64,000 nt of DNA from Nephrocerus scutellatus (taxonomy: Eukaryota; Arthropoda; Insecta; Diptera; Pipunculidae): the NCBI GenBank assembly GCA_947095585.1, contig OX352763.1, positions 109,099,908 to 109,163,907 on the forward strand, given 5' to 3'. Position numbers and translations under genes: made by a program. The stretch's first letter is position 1. Every line of letters begins with the position of its first letter. Shown one piece after another: positions 11,050-21,521 of the stretch. The notes beneath the pieces were generated by a model. That model ran no database searches and was not told the DNA's origin. It saw only the letters and a program-made list of their open reading frames with translations.

Positions 11050-12400
11050 GAAACTCTGAAAGTGACTAAGATCGCTGACGGATCGCAAACTTACATTGTT
11101 GATTGTTCTGATCGCTGATGGTCTGATAGCTGATCAATTGAGGCGTCGATCGCTAAAGGTAACTTAGATCACTGTACATTGTTGATGGTTCTGAGGTTCT
11201 GACCGCTAGCGGAGATTAACAATCAATTGAGGCATTGATCGGTAAAGGTGACTGAGATCGCTGTATATTGTTGATGGTTGTGATCGCTGGCGACGCTCGA
11301 TGATACTCGTACCTTGATAGCTGATCAGTGGAGGCCTGGGTCTCTGAAGGTGACTTAGATCGCTGACGTATCGCAAGCAATCATTGATCACTGAAGATGA
11401 AGATCGCTGAAGATGAAGATCGCTGAAGGACTAATATTTCTTCAATAAAGACGTGCATCGCTAAAGGCGACTCAGATCGCTGTACGTTGTTGATGGTTAT
11501 GATCGCTGATTGAGCATGGATCGCTAAAAATCACTTAGATCGCTGTATATTGTTGATGGTTGTGATCGCTGGCGACACTCGATGATACTCGTAGCTTGAT
11601 AGCTGATAAGTGGAGGCCTGGATCTTTGAAGGTGACTAAGATCACTGACGGTTCGCAAGCGAACCTTGTTGATTGCTAGAGAAGATCGCTGATGGCCTGA
11701 TAGCTCTTCAATAAAGACGTGCATCGCTAAAGACGACTAAGATCGCTGTACATTATATTGATGGTTCTGATCGCTAACGAAGCTCAATAATACCTTGATA
11801 GCTGATCGTGGAAGGCGTGGATCGTTAAAGGTGACCGCTAAACCTGATAGATCGCAATCGCACGTTGTTGATTGCTTTAATCGCTGGCGGAGATCGATGA
11901 TGGCTTGATAGGTGACATCATCAATAGCAGTCAGGTTCAGCTCTTGGAGCGCTGATGGTTTGATAACTGACTTCGTAGATTCGGTTATTGGGTCCAGAAG
12001 ACGAGTAGTTTGTGGTTAATAAATGTTTCTGTCGCAGAGGGATCGCTGGAGAGCTTGGATCGTATATGGCGCAAATCGCTGGTATAACTTGCTGATGGCT
12101 TATTCATCGCTGGCGTTGCTCCCTAATGGCCTAAACATTGGCTACTTGAATAGCTGACGGCAGGTTGAATCGTTAGTGGTTACCATCAACGGAGCAGATA
12201 GCTGGAGATGTTTATTGCTGATGGATCGCTGTCGTCGCTAAAGGCTTCATCGCAGTCGTTGCTTGCTGTTGGGTAAATAGCTGATAGCTTTATCGCTACC
12301 GTCAACGACGTAGCTCGCTGGTGGCTAAATCGATAATAGGATCTTGGATCGCTGAATTAGGTTGGTGGAAGCTGTTTAGAGCGCTGACTGCTTACGTAAA
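11050..12400. repeat. Degenerate minisatellite built on GATCGCTGA, with ~270-280 bp higher-order period
   Basis: GATCGCTGA/GATCGCTGG-type words recur dozens of times. A higher-order unit is visible: TATATTGTTGATGGTTGTGA plus a following ACTCGATGATACTCGTA-like block at about 11261-11310 repeats at about 11546-11600. The block CTTCAATAAAGACGTGCATC at about 11432 repeats at about 11705. Order decays toward 12400. The short minus-strand open frames here (with SDLSHLQRxRPPLISYQ) are a by-product of the repeat, not genes. Confidence 0.88.
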
Positions 12401-14099
12401 AATGAGGGCTTGATCTTTTAATGGTTCAGTTGCCCAGCAGTACCAACCAGCGATGATGGCGCATCATTTTCCATTTGATAAATATGAGCTAGCAATCAGA
12501 GCGGTCTTTATAAGCTGGACTATGTACTCGTCCCCCTACCGCAACAAGTCTTTTTTCAGAAACTTATCAACCATTTCCATCATCGTTTGTGTGGCTGATT
12601 TTTCCACTCTGGGAACTTTAGAGGTTTCATTTGGTAGCCGGTATTGTCAAGAGTGATACTTCTCATAATCCGGTAGTAACAAGGCAGCCTAGTGCCAATA
12701 GTGATATTTGACTTAATTAGTTATCTTGCCACACTTGGTAGTGCTTCGAAATGGCGGTTGATGAAGACTACTGGTTTGTTTAGTTAGCAAAAAATTGTTT
12801 CTTTTTTAGTAGTAGCTCCACAGTAGATTAACAGCAGTTAGCATTCCTGTACTCTTCTGTTCCGAAGTGATTCGTTGCAGGCAAATATAGGCAAACGATT
12901 AAACAAAAAATAGGCTCACGATTACGACCATCTTCAACAACTCAGGAGTTTTAGTTCCGGATATAGGCGAAGGAAGGAAAATGAGAAGGTGAGTAAACCC
13001 TGGGGAAGGGGAGTGAAAATCTAACTCTCGCCGTTTAATGTGGCGTGGCACACATAAAAACTGAATGGCACACACAGAATCAACGTATAGACGCGACACG
13101 ACACATATCAACGTGCAGGATGAGGTGAAAGTTTGTTGGTTATGCTTTTTGGTTTTGTATTCAGATTTCTCTCTGGTTGCCTGTAAGCCATTGGTTCGGT
13201 GCTGTTCTGCCTCTGTTCCTTCCATACTTTTCGCATCCTTCCTTTCAAATCCTGCCTGAATCCTATTTCGAATTCATTTCCACTGGTACGAACGAACGAA
13301 GTGACGGTGTACTTCGATGGCGGTAGACGATAGAAAATTAGCTTAGGTGGGTGAAGTTGTTCCCTGGCGTCCCCTGGTTTTGAAGCGAACTCTTCTACGG
13401 ATGATCTTATAAAATTCATGGGATTTCATCAGAGTATGCGGCCTGCTCAGTAAGTAAACTCTGTTCATCGCTATGTTTAACTGGCGCACGGTGAAAGGGG
13501 TGAACTACTTATACTTAAATTGGCTTCTAAGTGTGTGTGTAAGTGTGTGTGTGGGAGTGTGTGTGCGCGAGGAAGATTTTTCTATTATGCATCTAAATGC
13601 AGCAGCAATGGCACTAAGCGTAACGCTTAGTGCATCAGAAACTTCCGATTAAAGTTAAACGAAAATTAATATTAAATTTCGGGAGAATTTTATTTGTTGC
13701 GTTTTGACATTTAAAGTTTTTGGTGTCGCAGAAAAAGAACTGTAATTCAATGGTAAAGTTGCTAATAGCATCAGACTTTAAGCTTACATTTGGTTTTTGT
13801 TTATTGCAGTTAGTGAATAAGGAAAAAAAAGCATTTAATTAGCAAAAGAATACATGTGACGTCTACCAAAACATAAGGGCTATAAAAGGATTTCCTATAT
13901 TTTGCAATTCATTTTGAATTGATACCGAATTTCGATAACCTGGCAACCTTTTAAACAACAACTTACATCGGTTCATTCTTAATACTCGTAAATAATCACC
14001 GTCTGCATATGACAATCCACAAGGTAGGCAATATGGTCCTCTGCGTTTTACTTACTTAGCAGAGTGTATTGTATTGCATTTTCCTATCCTCATATGTTC
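12401..14099. other. Unassigned non-coding stretch with a GT-rich microsatellite
   Basis: A GT-rich tract (GTGTGTGTAAGTGTGTGTGT) lies at about 13531-13568. Overlapping open frames at 12899-13419 have no recognisable homology. No gene was identified. Confidence 0.45.
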
Positions 14100-15205
14100 T
14101 AAAATCGGGGTCCAGTTCTTGTCTCCCGCAAAAATTCTCTGTACCAGTACCGAAACCAAGCCGATGACTGAATGATAGTTTGGCATCCCTAAAATCTGGG
14201 CGTTCTGATCTGTGCGATACTTTCAGCGTAGGCTTGACCTATCACGCTCAGGTGTCCTATAAATCCTTCCGCAAAGAACTTTCCGAAAAAGCTTTGCTAA
14301 TGCAAGCTCGGTATCCTGCCCACCGAAGCAAGTATGCTCAATTCTCTTCATGATCTCCAAATCACGGTAACGCCCATAGATCTCGTTATTGTAGAGTTCT
14401 CCTTCCGCGTATACGGGGCGAACCAGGTTAAGGTCAGGTTAAGTTGGCTGTCAGTGAAACCAACACACTTAGATCAGTAGTGGTCCATTGTGATGAGGCC
14501 AACCAGTTAGGATTTTTCTATAGGTTGAGATGTCAAAATGCGTATTGCTAAGCACTCAAGTATCGTTATGTAATCCTCATGTAAGTACTGGTACGACCAT
14601 TTTCTGCGTAGATTTTATTTTGATTTAAGTTCCTGGATTTTAATCTTTCACAGATAATAAAAGGCTTGGTAGCTTTAAGCAACCGTGCGCGTATTTTCGG
14701 TTCCATTCTGTTATCGGCTGCTAAAATTATCTGTACATAGTTAAAGTATTTCATTTCTTGCAAGTCCCGCTCCACTATCTTAATTAGGGGATTAATGTTA
14801 AATCTTCTGCCCGCAGACTTGTCACCATGTTCTTTGCTTATTATGATTTTTTTTGCAGCCCCAGATTTTGTGATGCTCGCTCAATCTGGATGAACGCTTC
14901 TTGTGCAGCTCTTGGGTTTCTCCTAGTTATGACAATATTCTGTAAGGCAGTATCATAATGGACTTATAGAGAATTGGCTGGTTATGTTTTTGGAAACGCT
15001 AGACATTTTTTCATCGCCTGGCTGAGCGTGGAAATCGAATCATTCGTGGAATCAAGCCACATTGGTATGAGCCAATAATGACTTTAGGGTAAAGGCTATC
15101 CTGACTTGTAAGATGGAGGAAAACATCTTAAACACGGTACTCACAACGTCATCTCACGATACTTGCTACACGCTGTGATATCTTCTTTACATTCTTTTTT
15201 TTTTT
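14100..15205 (-). mobile_element. RTE-like non-LTR relic, family E copy 2
   Basis: Read along the plus strand, this follows the element at 35702-37060 block by block. Examples are the 3' end near 14104 (GGTCCAGTTCTTGTCTCCCG), CCTGCCCACCGAAGC near 14315, GCTAAGCACTCAAGT near 14548, GTGCGCGTATTTTCGGTTCC near 14686 and TGATATCTTCTTTAC near 15177. It encodes the RT C-terminus on the minus strand but is heavily decayed. It is interrupted at about 14418-14525 by the tail of a family A element and is about 1 kb long. Confidence 0.8.
14418..14525 (-). mobile_element. Solo 3' tail of family A non-LTR element, nested
   Basis: Its reverse complement carries ATCACAATGGACCACTACTG, GTTTCACTGACAGCCAACTT and AACCTGACCTTAACC. 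These match the 3' UTR and tail at 3050-3121. It lies inside the family E relic and replaces about 50 bases of it relative to the 36 kb copy. It is a roughly 100-bp 5'-truncated insertion. Confidence 0.8.
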
Positions 15206-16060
15206 TGGCAGAGTTTCTTAGCTCAGCTGACGAACATATTTCCTTAAAGACGTCTGCTGGCCCACATGGCCCTAGTGGCGCGTTCGATGGCGGACTTGAT
15301 AATAAATAACGGCAAAACCAATGGCGATGTAGCCTGATCTCTGTAGATCGGCTAGAAGGCTTTCGATGACTAGTGATCACAAAAGGTGGGGACACCCTCC
15401 TCCTTGGGGACAATCTTTAACTGCGGTCACTGACACAGACACCCCTGAGGAGGAAGCAATTTCTTGATTTTCCAGCATAGCCCTTATCCATTGATTGGTA
15501 AAGTCTTCGATAGATCTTCTAATGATTACTATTGCTATTGAGTTGTAGCCAGTGTTATCGAATGCGCACTCAATGTTTAGGAATGCACACAAAGCCACTT
15601 CCTTGGAACAAAACGTTCCTTCTATCTTCTTTACAAGATAGTTAAGGACACCTTCGTTACTTTTACCTTTACAGTATGCAAACTGATTTGAGTGCAGAGG
15701 GGTAGACAAATCTAGCCAGCCTCCAATATGCACATCAATGAGTCCATTGTTTTGAGGAAAAATGTTATTAGACTTATAGGTCTATAAGTTTTAGGCCAGC
15801 TCACTAGGCCTACTGCCTGGTTTGGGGATAAAGACTACATTTACCTGTTTCCAGGTAGTTAGGATGTATCCCCAGTTGTAGCATGCTCTAAATAAAGCAA
15901 TCATACCCGGCAAGATAAGATTAATTGCCTTCTGTAGAAGCGCAGGAATGATACCATCACCTCCGGGGGCTTTAAAAGGTTTGAAAGGTTTAACCTGAAG
16001 ATTTTACCGGATCAACTGTTTACTCTACTAGCAATGCAAACGATTCGGTCAGATGCCCTC
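15206..16060 (-). mobile_element. R1/LOA-like RT relic (family D)
   Basis: The minus strand encodes APGGDGIIPALLQKAINLIL (about 15970), YNWGYILTTWKQVNVVFIPK (15880-15830) and a broken YRPIS region. Then QFAYCKGKSNEGVLNYLVKK, ALCAFLNIECAFDNTGY (RT motif A; the usual FLDIEGAFD has D changed to N and G to C), CPQGGGCPHLL (15410-15380) and SLVIESLLADLQRSGYIAIG. The YADD box that should follow has been lost and reads GFAVIYY. The longest surviving open frame is 15377-15733. Catalytic loss plus stops make it a dead copy. Confidence 0.82.
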
Positions 16061-16120
16061 GGGTAAGTGTGTAGTACACGAGTAGACGAACCTGGGAAAT
16101 AAACCTAAAGTAGGGTTCTT

Positions 16121-16225
16121 AGTTTTCAGCCCCAGGACTTACTCTCCCTTCAGTTTGGGCGAGCACTATCGCTTGTTTCTCGTCTCTTCATTGCGAATTG
16201 TAGCCTTGTTGACTCCAATCTAATT
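16121..16225 (-). mobile_element. Family E fragment (endonuclease/linker region)
   Basis: The plus-strand text CAGCCCCAGGACTTACTCTC, GGCGAG and CTCGTCTCTTCATTGCGAAT is nearly identical to 37756-37862 in the long family E copy. It is an isolated roughly 105-bp piece directly abutting the family F element at 16226. Confidence 0.8.
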
Positions 16226-17656
16226 CGCGGACGCAGTCTTTCTAAACTAAAGAACAAAAAGTCGGTAGGACTAGATGGTATACCTGCAGAGCTTCTGCGT
16301 TCCGCTCCAACGACATCGGCAGAGCTTTTATATCTTGTTGTAGAAAGAGCTTGGGAGGCAGAAAGTTTCCCCGACGAGCGGAAGAAGGCAATGATTGTCA
16401 AGCTCCCTAAAAAAGGTAGTCTTATGGAGTGCGAAAACTGGAGAGGTATTTGTAGTACTTCAGCAAATTAAGGAACATCTGGAAGATACACTCGATGCCG
16501 AACAAGCAGGTTTCCGCACTGGATCCTCCTGTGTAGACCACATAAACACCCTGCGGATCATTATTGAACAGTACGTTGCATTCCGGTCACCACTGCACAT
16601 GCTGTTCATCGATTTTGAGAAGGCGTTTGAGAGTGTCACAAGGCAGTTTATCTGGCTCGCCTTGCGCAGGAAAGGTATACCCGACAAACTTATAGCTCTT
16701 ATAAAAAAGCAACATATGATGGCTCTAAATGCCATGTGCTGCATAGAGGAAAGCTGTGAGAGGAATTCGAGATCCTAAGTGGGGTACGACAAGGTTGCAT
16801 TCTATCGCCGATACTTTTTTTGGTTGGTGATTAGCGATGTACTTCGTGCAGCTTTATCTACTGGAAACGGAGGAAATCGTTGGGCTTTTACATCTCAACT
16901 CAAACATCTGGACTACGCTGACGACGTCTGTTTACTCTCACACAGGATTATGGAGCTGCACCAAAGGACAACAAATGTGAAAAGGGAGTCAAATGTTGCG
17001 GGTTTGAAGACTAATACTGCCAAATCGAATACAGCCGGTAGAGAGAGTAGAGAGTTTCCAATATCTTGGGAGTATTGTCTCGACCGAAGGTGGAACCGAA
17101 CAGGGCATTGCAAAGCAAAATCAGTGTTTGGAATGATGTCCATGATATAGCGAATCAATGCGATCAGCTTAAACACCAAGGTGCGATTGTTCCGCTCAAA
17201 TGTGTAATCTGTGCTGTTGTATGGGTGCAGGACTTGGAAGGTGACCGCTAATATCACAAAAAGATTGCAAACGTTCGTAAATAGGTGCCTACGGAACATC
17301 TTAAGGGTTTTCTGGCCTAACCGTATCTCTAACGAACATCTTTACCAGAGAGCGGGTCAGGAACCAATGGGCACAACCATCCTACGACGGAAGTGGCAGT
17401 GGATTGGTCATACACTCCGAAAAGGCGACAGTTCCATAGCAAACTATGCAATGCAATGGAATCCGTTATCTCAGGATGGTAGAAGAATGGGTCGTCCGAG
17501 AAATTCATGGCGCAGAACAGTTGAGGAGGAGTCACGGCAATTGGGGAAGAGTTGGAGAGAGCTGAAGCTCATTGCTAGAAACCGCACGCGATTGCGCGTA
17601 GGTTTAGTAGAGGCCCTAGGACCCACAAGCGGATATAGGACATAAGTAAGTAAGGA
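16226..17656 (+). mobile_element. RTE-like non-LTR element, family F copy 1 (5'-truncated)
   Basis: Plus-strand ORF2 pieces: LKNKKSVGLDGIPAELLRSA (16240-16310), WKKAMIVKLPKKGSLMECEN-like sequence, ILE-less RIKEHLEDTLDAEQAGFRTG (about 16460-16520) and LHMLFIDFEKAFESV (RT motif A, Asp present, about 16600). Then a damaged VRQGCILSPI block and QLKHLDYADDVCLLSHR (16895-16940; YADD intact). Downstream LLYGCRTWKV, WPNRISNEHLYQRAGQEPMG and RKWQWIGHTLRKGDSSIANY end at YRT/stop (17645). The 3' end is a short (TAAG)n tail, as in RTE-type elements. At least four frame breaks make it inactive. Relatives are at 30211-32584 and 49540-50140. Confidence 0.87.
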
Positions 17657-18007
17657 AGAATTTGTAATGCTATTAAGATCATGAACATTTTTCTTAACAA
17701 AGTTACCACCTTCAGAATTGTCGTTCAAATGTTGGGAAAACATCCTCTCAAAATCGCAACGCAACTTCGATTGGATGTTATGCATGCTACGAGTTCCCAT
17801 TTCAACTGAGATGTTCAATGTCCTAACCAAAAAAAAAAACAACTTGAAGTACCCACTCAACTTTCATCCAAACTAAGTGGGTACCCAGTTTCAACTTTCA
17901 TATAAGGTTTAGTTTACTGTTGATTTGTGTCAAGTTTATTCCCACAGGACCACAGGAGGAAAACATTTCTGAATAATTCTTTATAAAAAAAGAAAGACTG
18001 CACTTAC
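17657..18007. other. tweety intron sequence (left flank of exon)
   Basis: No coding homology. This is presumably the beginning of the intron downstream of the exon at 18008-18102, which is transcribed leftward. No further tweety exon was found to the left, so that intron may exceed 18 kb. Confidence 0.5.
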
Positions 18008-18102
18008 CTGTTTTTTTAAATTGCCAACAAGTCCTTCGACTTGTTTACCGGAACTGAAAGCCTGCAGCAGGCCATTGTGGAAATCATCATTTCCATATAA
18101 AC
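18008..18102 (-). CDS. tweety-family chloride channel, internal coding exon (downstream of the two)
   Basis: This 95-nt exon is read on the minus strand. The acceptor is TTTTGCAG before 18102 and the donor CAG|GTAAGT ends it at 18008. Joined to the G left over from the upstream exon it encodes GLYGNDDFHNGLLQAFSSGK then QVEGLVGNLKKQ, 32 residues ending in phase 0. Tweety/TTYH proteins are multi-pass plasma-membrane proteins reported as Cl- or volume-related channels. The GLYGNDDxHNG segment directly follows their second membrane helix and opens an extracellular domain. The upstream exon at 21882-22059 matches in phase. Remaining exons are not visible in the window, so this is a partial gene. 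Flies have more than one tweety paralogue and I cannot say which this is. Confidence 0.93.
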
Positions 18103-19220
18103 CTGCAAAAGGAAGAGACAAAATAAAAAAAAGGCAACATTTTAATTTGATTCTTTCAGTTTCGAGAGCACTTGTCCCCAAAGGATGTGGGGAAGTGAAA
18201 ATAATAACATTATATTTTTGTGATTATTTAAAAAACTAACTTATATACATATATGTATGTCCATATAGCCACAAATTTCTGTGAGCATTAACCTCTGATG
18301 CACACAAACACACTAACTAATCTCTCGTGTTCTCCACGTTCATCCTGGTCAGTCGAGCAAATAAATAAATAAATTGTCCCTGACGTCGTCTGTCCTAGAA
18401 TAGTTGGGAAATTGCTTTGTTTTGCACTTTGCCTGGGAGCAGCGCAAAAGTCGAAGACCGCTGGTCTTTAGTCGCCGCAAACAGTGGTAGTATTTTTATC
18501 TTGGCAATTATCCAGGCCATGTAGTTGAAAATGGACCCGCCACAGCTAAAAGCTCACTGGGACGGACAAATAATAGGGAATCCTTCCGCCCGCCGTTCTG
18601 TTTGTTTTATAATTGTATCTATATATATATGGTGTGTGTGTGTGTACTCGTATTTAAAGATTAAAACCTCAAGAACAAGCGTGCAAAGAACTTTTAATTC
18701 AATTTTTGTGTTTTTTGTCTGCTGCCTTTCGAGTTTGGAACTCCGGACTCCGATCCGCTGCGATGACAAAAAAAAACACAACGGCTAAGGCAACGGGGCG
18801 AACGTGCCATTCCATGAAATCGCAAAATGAAGTAGCAATTACAATAAAAGCTTTTAATTTACTTGAGAGGAAGATGATATCGTGAAGTGAACAAAGAACT
18901 GACAAAGGGGGGAAAAAAGTGAAACATTTTGGCCAACAAAACTGTAGAACAAATACGGCAATTGAGATGATGACATCTGCGTCATTACTGGCGGGGAGCG
19001 GGACGACAACATAATTCAGGCCAAACTTTAATCAAGTAACGTGCGAATCCGTTGGTTGGATCATGCAGTATGCAGTATCTGTGATATGGCTACGACATGA
19101 CTAATTGAGAGGAGGGACAAATGTTATAATTGATTGAAATGGATGAGGCTTGTCTGAGTACTATCAGAATTGTAAACTTTAGAAATACTACATATAGAGC
19201 TCCTGTGCAGTTACACAAAA

Positions 19221-19276
19221 CCAAAAAAAAAAAGAAAAGAAAGAAAAAAAAGAAAAGAAAGAAAAAAGAAAGAAAA
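19221..19276. repeat. A/G-rich simple repeat
   Basis: A run of A with periodic G (AAAGAAAAGAAAG pattern) forms a polypurine tract immediately next to the tRNA-like sequence. On the minus strand it would be the pyrimidine-rich 3' side of that SINE-like unit. Confidence 0.85.
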
Positions 19277-19284
19277 ACCCGAAA

Positions 19285-19375
19285 AGCCTCCGGAGAGATT
19301 CGAACCTGAAACTTTCACACTTACACCCCAAACTCTAACTAGTGCGCCACAGTGCGAACACATATAGCAATCGAC
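19285..19375 (-). mobile_element. tRNA-derived SINE-like relic / tRNA-like sequence
   Basis: The minus strand reads CACTGTGGCGCACTAGTTAG (A-box-like) and, after about 30 bases, GGTTCGAATCTCTCC (matches the pol III B-box GGTTCGANTCC apart from local drift). Acceptor-stem pairing expected for a functional tRNA is absent, so this is not called a tRNA gene. A simple-sequence tail follows directly, as in SINEs. Confidence 0.65.
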
Positions 19376-20162
19376 TGTTTTTTGAAATCTTGACGACTTA
19401 TCGTCGTTATGATTACCATTCCCTTACCGTTAGTTTTGTGCATTATGTATAAACTTCCAAATTTCTGAAGTAATATTTTTTTAGTCGATTTGAGAGTTTG
19501 TGCTGCAAAGTTTTCCATCGTCTGCTTTTTGTCAGTACGATTATAGAATGTTCTTTGGGTTGTTTGTTTGTTTAAAGGAATATTGAGAAGAAGATTATAT
19601 AAAGATTTCCGGATTGTGGAATTATAGGATGTTTGTTGAATGATTTTAGAATTAAGAAAATACTATATATACGTGAATGATTGTAGGATAATTATAGAAT
19701 GATTTTGAAATAAATAGGTATATTTATAGTAAGATTATAGGGAATATTTTAGAATTATAAAACTTCGGTAGGCAAGTGTATTACCACTTTGCAGAATATG
19801 TGCCAAAAAGAAGAAATCAATTTATGTACTTAGGAAAGTACAACTGGAGAGTTAGCCCCAGAGCCGAACGATTGACAGGTAAACTTTCTTTGTCACTATT
19901 GCTCTGTGCTACCAAGAGATTTCCCGTGTATTATGTGTGTATGTTTTCAAAGACCGATTGGGAATCATATCGGTATCATTTGAAAAAAAAGGAATATGTT
20001 ATGCACTCGGTTGGTATTTCCTTTATTTAACTTAATTCCAACATCCACATTGCGATACTGTACGGGGAACGGTGTTTTCTTTTGATTCGACCATTGTGCT
20101 GTGTATACACGGTAACGCAAATTGCCTGTATACTGGCTGTATGGGTTATGACGGAGTATTTG

Positions 20163-20480
20163 GCTATGCGTTAACGACAAGCTTCGTTGGAATGACCGTC
20201 GCTAAAAATGCTGCGAAATCTTTAGGTTTTCTAACCCGGTGCAAGAAATATTTTACTCCCTCTGATCTGGGTACTATTTACAAAGCTTTTGTTCGCCCTA
20301 AACTTGAGTACAATTGTCATATTTGGTCTGGTGCGCCTAAACCTACCTAGATCATCTAGCATCAGCTAGATAGAATACAAAATCGTGCGATAAAACTTAT
20401 CGGTGACGAAAACATTGCGAAATCAATAGATTCGCTTAAACACCGCAGCAACGTTAGAATAAATTCAGGACGATTAGCAC
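20163..20480 (+). mobile_element. Jockey/CR1-like RT fragment (family G)
   Basis: The plus strand encodes DKLRWN, then after a frame break VAKNAAKSLGFLTRCKKYFT, PSDLGTIYKAFVRPKLEYNC, HIWSGA and LDRIQNRAIKLIGD. This is the thumb region of a Jockey/CR1-type RT. The minus-strand family G copy at 40830-41990 has the same blocks (DKFRWSNHTFTVAK, FLTRCKK, LEYNCHI). It is a short, broken, intronic fragment. Confidence 0.82.
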
Positions 20481-20540
20481 TAGACGATAATTGTTGAGAG
20501 CCTGAAAGCCGTGTGGTGCATGGAAAATTGTTTTTTTCAA

Positions 20541-20850
20541 CTTCTTTGAGGTCCATTTTAACCACCTGTCACACGACCTAGAGAGCCTTAATTTTGTGAG
20601 CAGATAAGTCTCATACACAACTTTTTATATTACACGTGTGACACGTGTGACGCGTGTAATGCATGAAAAAATGAAAAAACTCGTATATATCGGCTTTGTC
20701 CAGTCAAAATTTGATGGGACTTGTTTTAAAACAATTGGTTAGCCCTCGTCTAGCGATGACATAATTTGTGACGCGTGTGGAACGTGCAATGCATGGAAAA
20801 AGTAGGAAAAAACAGTGCGTGTAACCTTTACGCGCTGTTAAATTGAAACT
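20541..20850 (+). repeat. Unclassified dispersed repeat K, copy 1
   Basis: It aligns along most of its length with the reverse complement of 53540-53835. Shared blocks in order: GAGGTCCATTTTAA, CACGACCTAGAGA, ATTTTGTGAGCAG, TGTAATGCATG, TTGATGRGACTTGTTTTAAA, ACAATTGG, GCGATGACRTAATTTGTGAC and GCGTG repeats. It is rich in ACGCGTGT-type words. No open frame. A partial copy lies at 3540-3655. Confidence 0.85.
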
Positions 20851-20869
20851 TCTTTGATTTTCTGGGGCA

Positions 20870-21185
20870 AAAAGACCCTCAAGAGACCCCTTAAGACCCC
20901 TAAAACTCCTCAAACCCCCCACCCCCAAAATATATTCAAAAGACCACTAAAAGAGCCCAAAACGCCCTCCAAAACGTCCTCCAAAACAACAAAGACTCAC
21001 CAAAAGACCCCCAAAAAGACCCCCAAAAGACTCTCCAAAGACTCGCCAAAAGACCCTCAAAAGACCTTAAAAAACCCAAAAGACTCCACAAAAGACCACC
21101 GAAAGACCCTCAAAAGGCTCTTCAAAATACCGCCAAAAGATTCAAAGAAGACTTTCCAAAGACCCCCAAAAGATTGTACCGAATT
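20870..21185. repeat. Degenerate CCAAAAGA-type simple repeat
   Basis: About 30 imperfect units of ACCCCCAAAAGAC/CTCCAAAAGAC type. The 135-codon open frame across it (20854-21261) is a Lys/Thr/Pro-rich artefact of the repeat and has no domain. Confidence 0.85.
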
Positions 21186-21394
21186 TCATACGAATCAGTT
21201 GAGAAAACGCTTAGTTTTCAAAATTCCAGACCTTAATGACCATATCCCAGAATTACCATAGGAACAAGTCTTATAGTCGCATCTTGGTCTTACATAGCGA
21301 ATTTCTTAAAAATTAGTGTCCCAAATTCAAAAACGCAACACAAAATCGTAATATTTTTATTTTTGATACCGTACTTAATTTTCTCCCCACCACC

Positions 21395-21410
21395 AATAAA
21401 GTTTCACCTG

Positions 21411-21440
<30 letters not shown>
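21395..21440 (+). other. AATAAA followed by ~28 A: retroposition scar
   Basis: AATAAA at 21395-21400 is followed after 10 bases (GTTTCACCTG) by an uninterrupted A run from 21411. That arrangement is typical of a reverse-transcribed polyadenylated RNA inserted in plus orientation. Upstream sequence (21190-21394) encodes nothing I recognise. Confidence 0.6.
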
Positions 21441-21442
<2 letters not shown>

Positions 21443-21521
21443 CCCCACAAAAAAAAATAAAATAAATTCCTTTTAAGATAATTCAGTCTGAATTACACCT
21501 ATCCATGTGGCTCGAACAGAA

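Noticed and set aside
11206..11724. Repeated SDLSHLQR peptide in minus-strand frames
   Set aside because: The peptide repeats because the underlying DNA is a minisatellite; frames are short and end at random.
10225..12400. CRISPR-like array
   Set aside because: Repeats are long, degenerate and contiguous without unique equal-length spacers, and the DNA is eukaryotic.
17471..17860. Candidate further tweety exon on the minus strand
   Set aside because: The frame is the antisense of the family F retrotransposon C-terminus and shows no tweety similarity.
19285..19375. Functional tRNA gene
   Set aside because: The B-box is good but the acceptor stem does not pair, and a simple-sequence tail follows; SINE-like relic preferred.
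20854..21261. 135-codon Lys/Thr/Pro-rich open frame
   Set aside because: It is produced by a CCAAAAGA simple repeat and has no domain, intron signals or conservation evidence.
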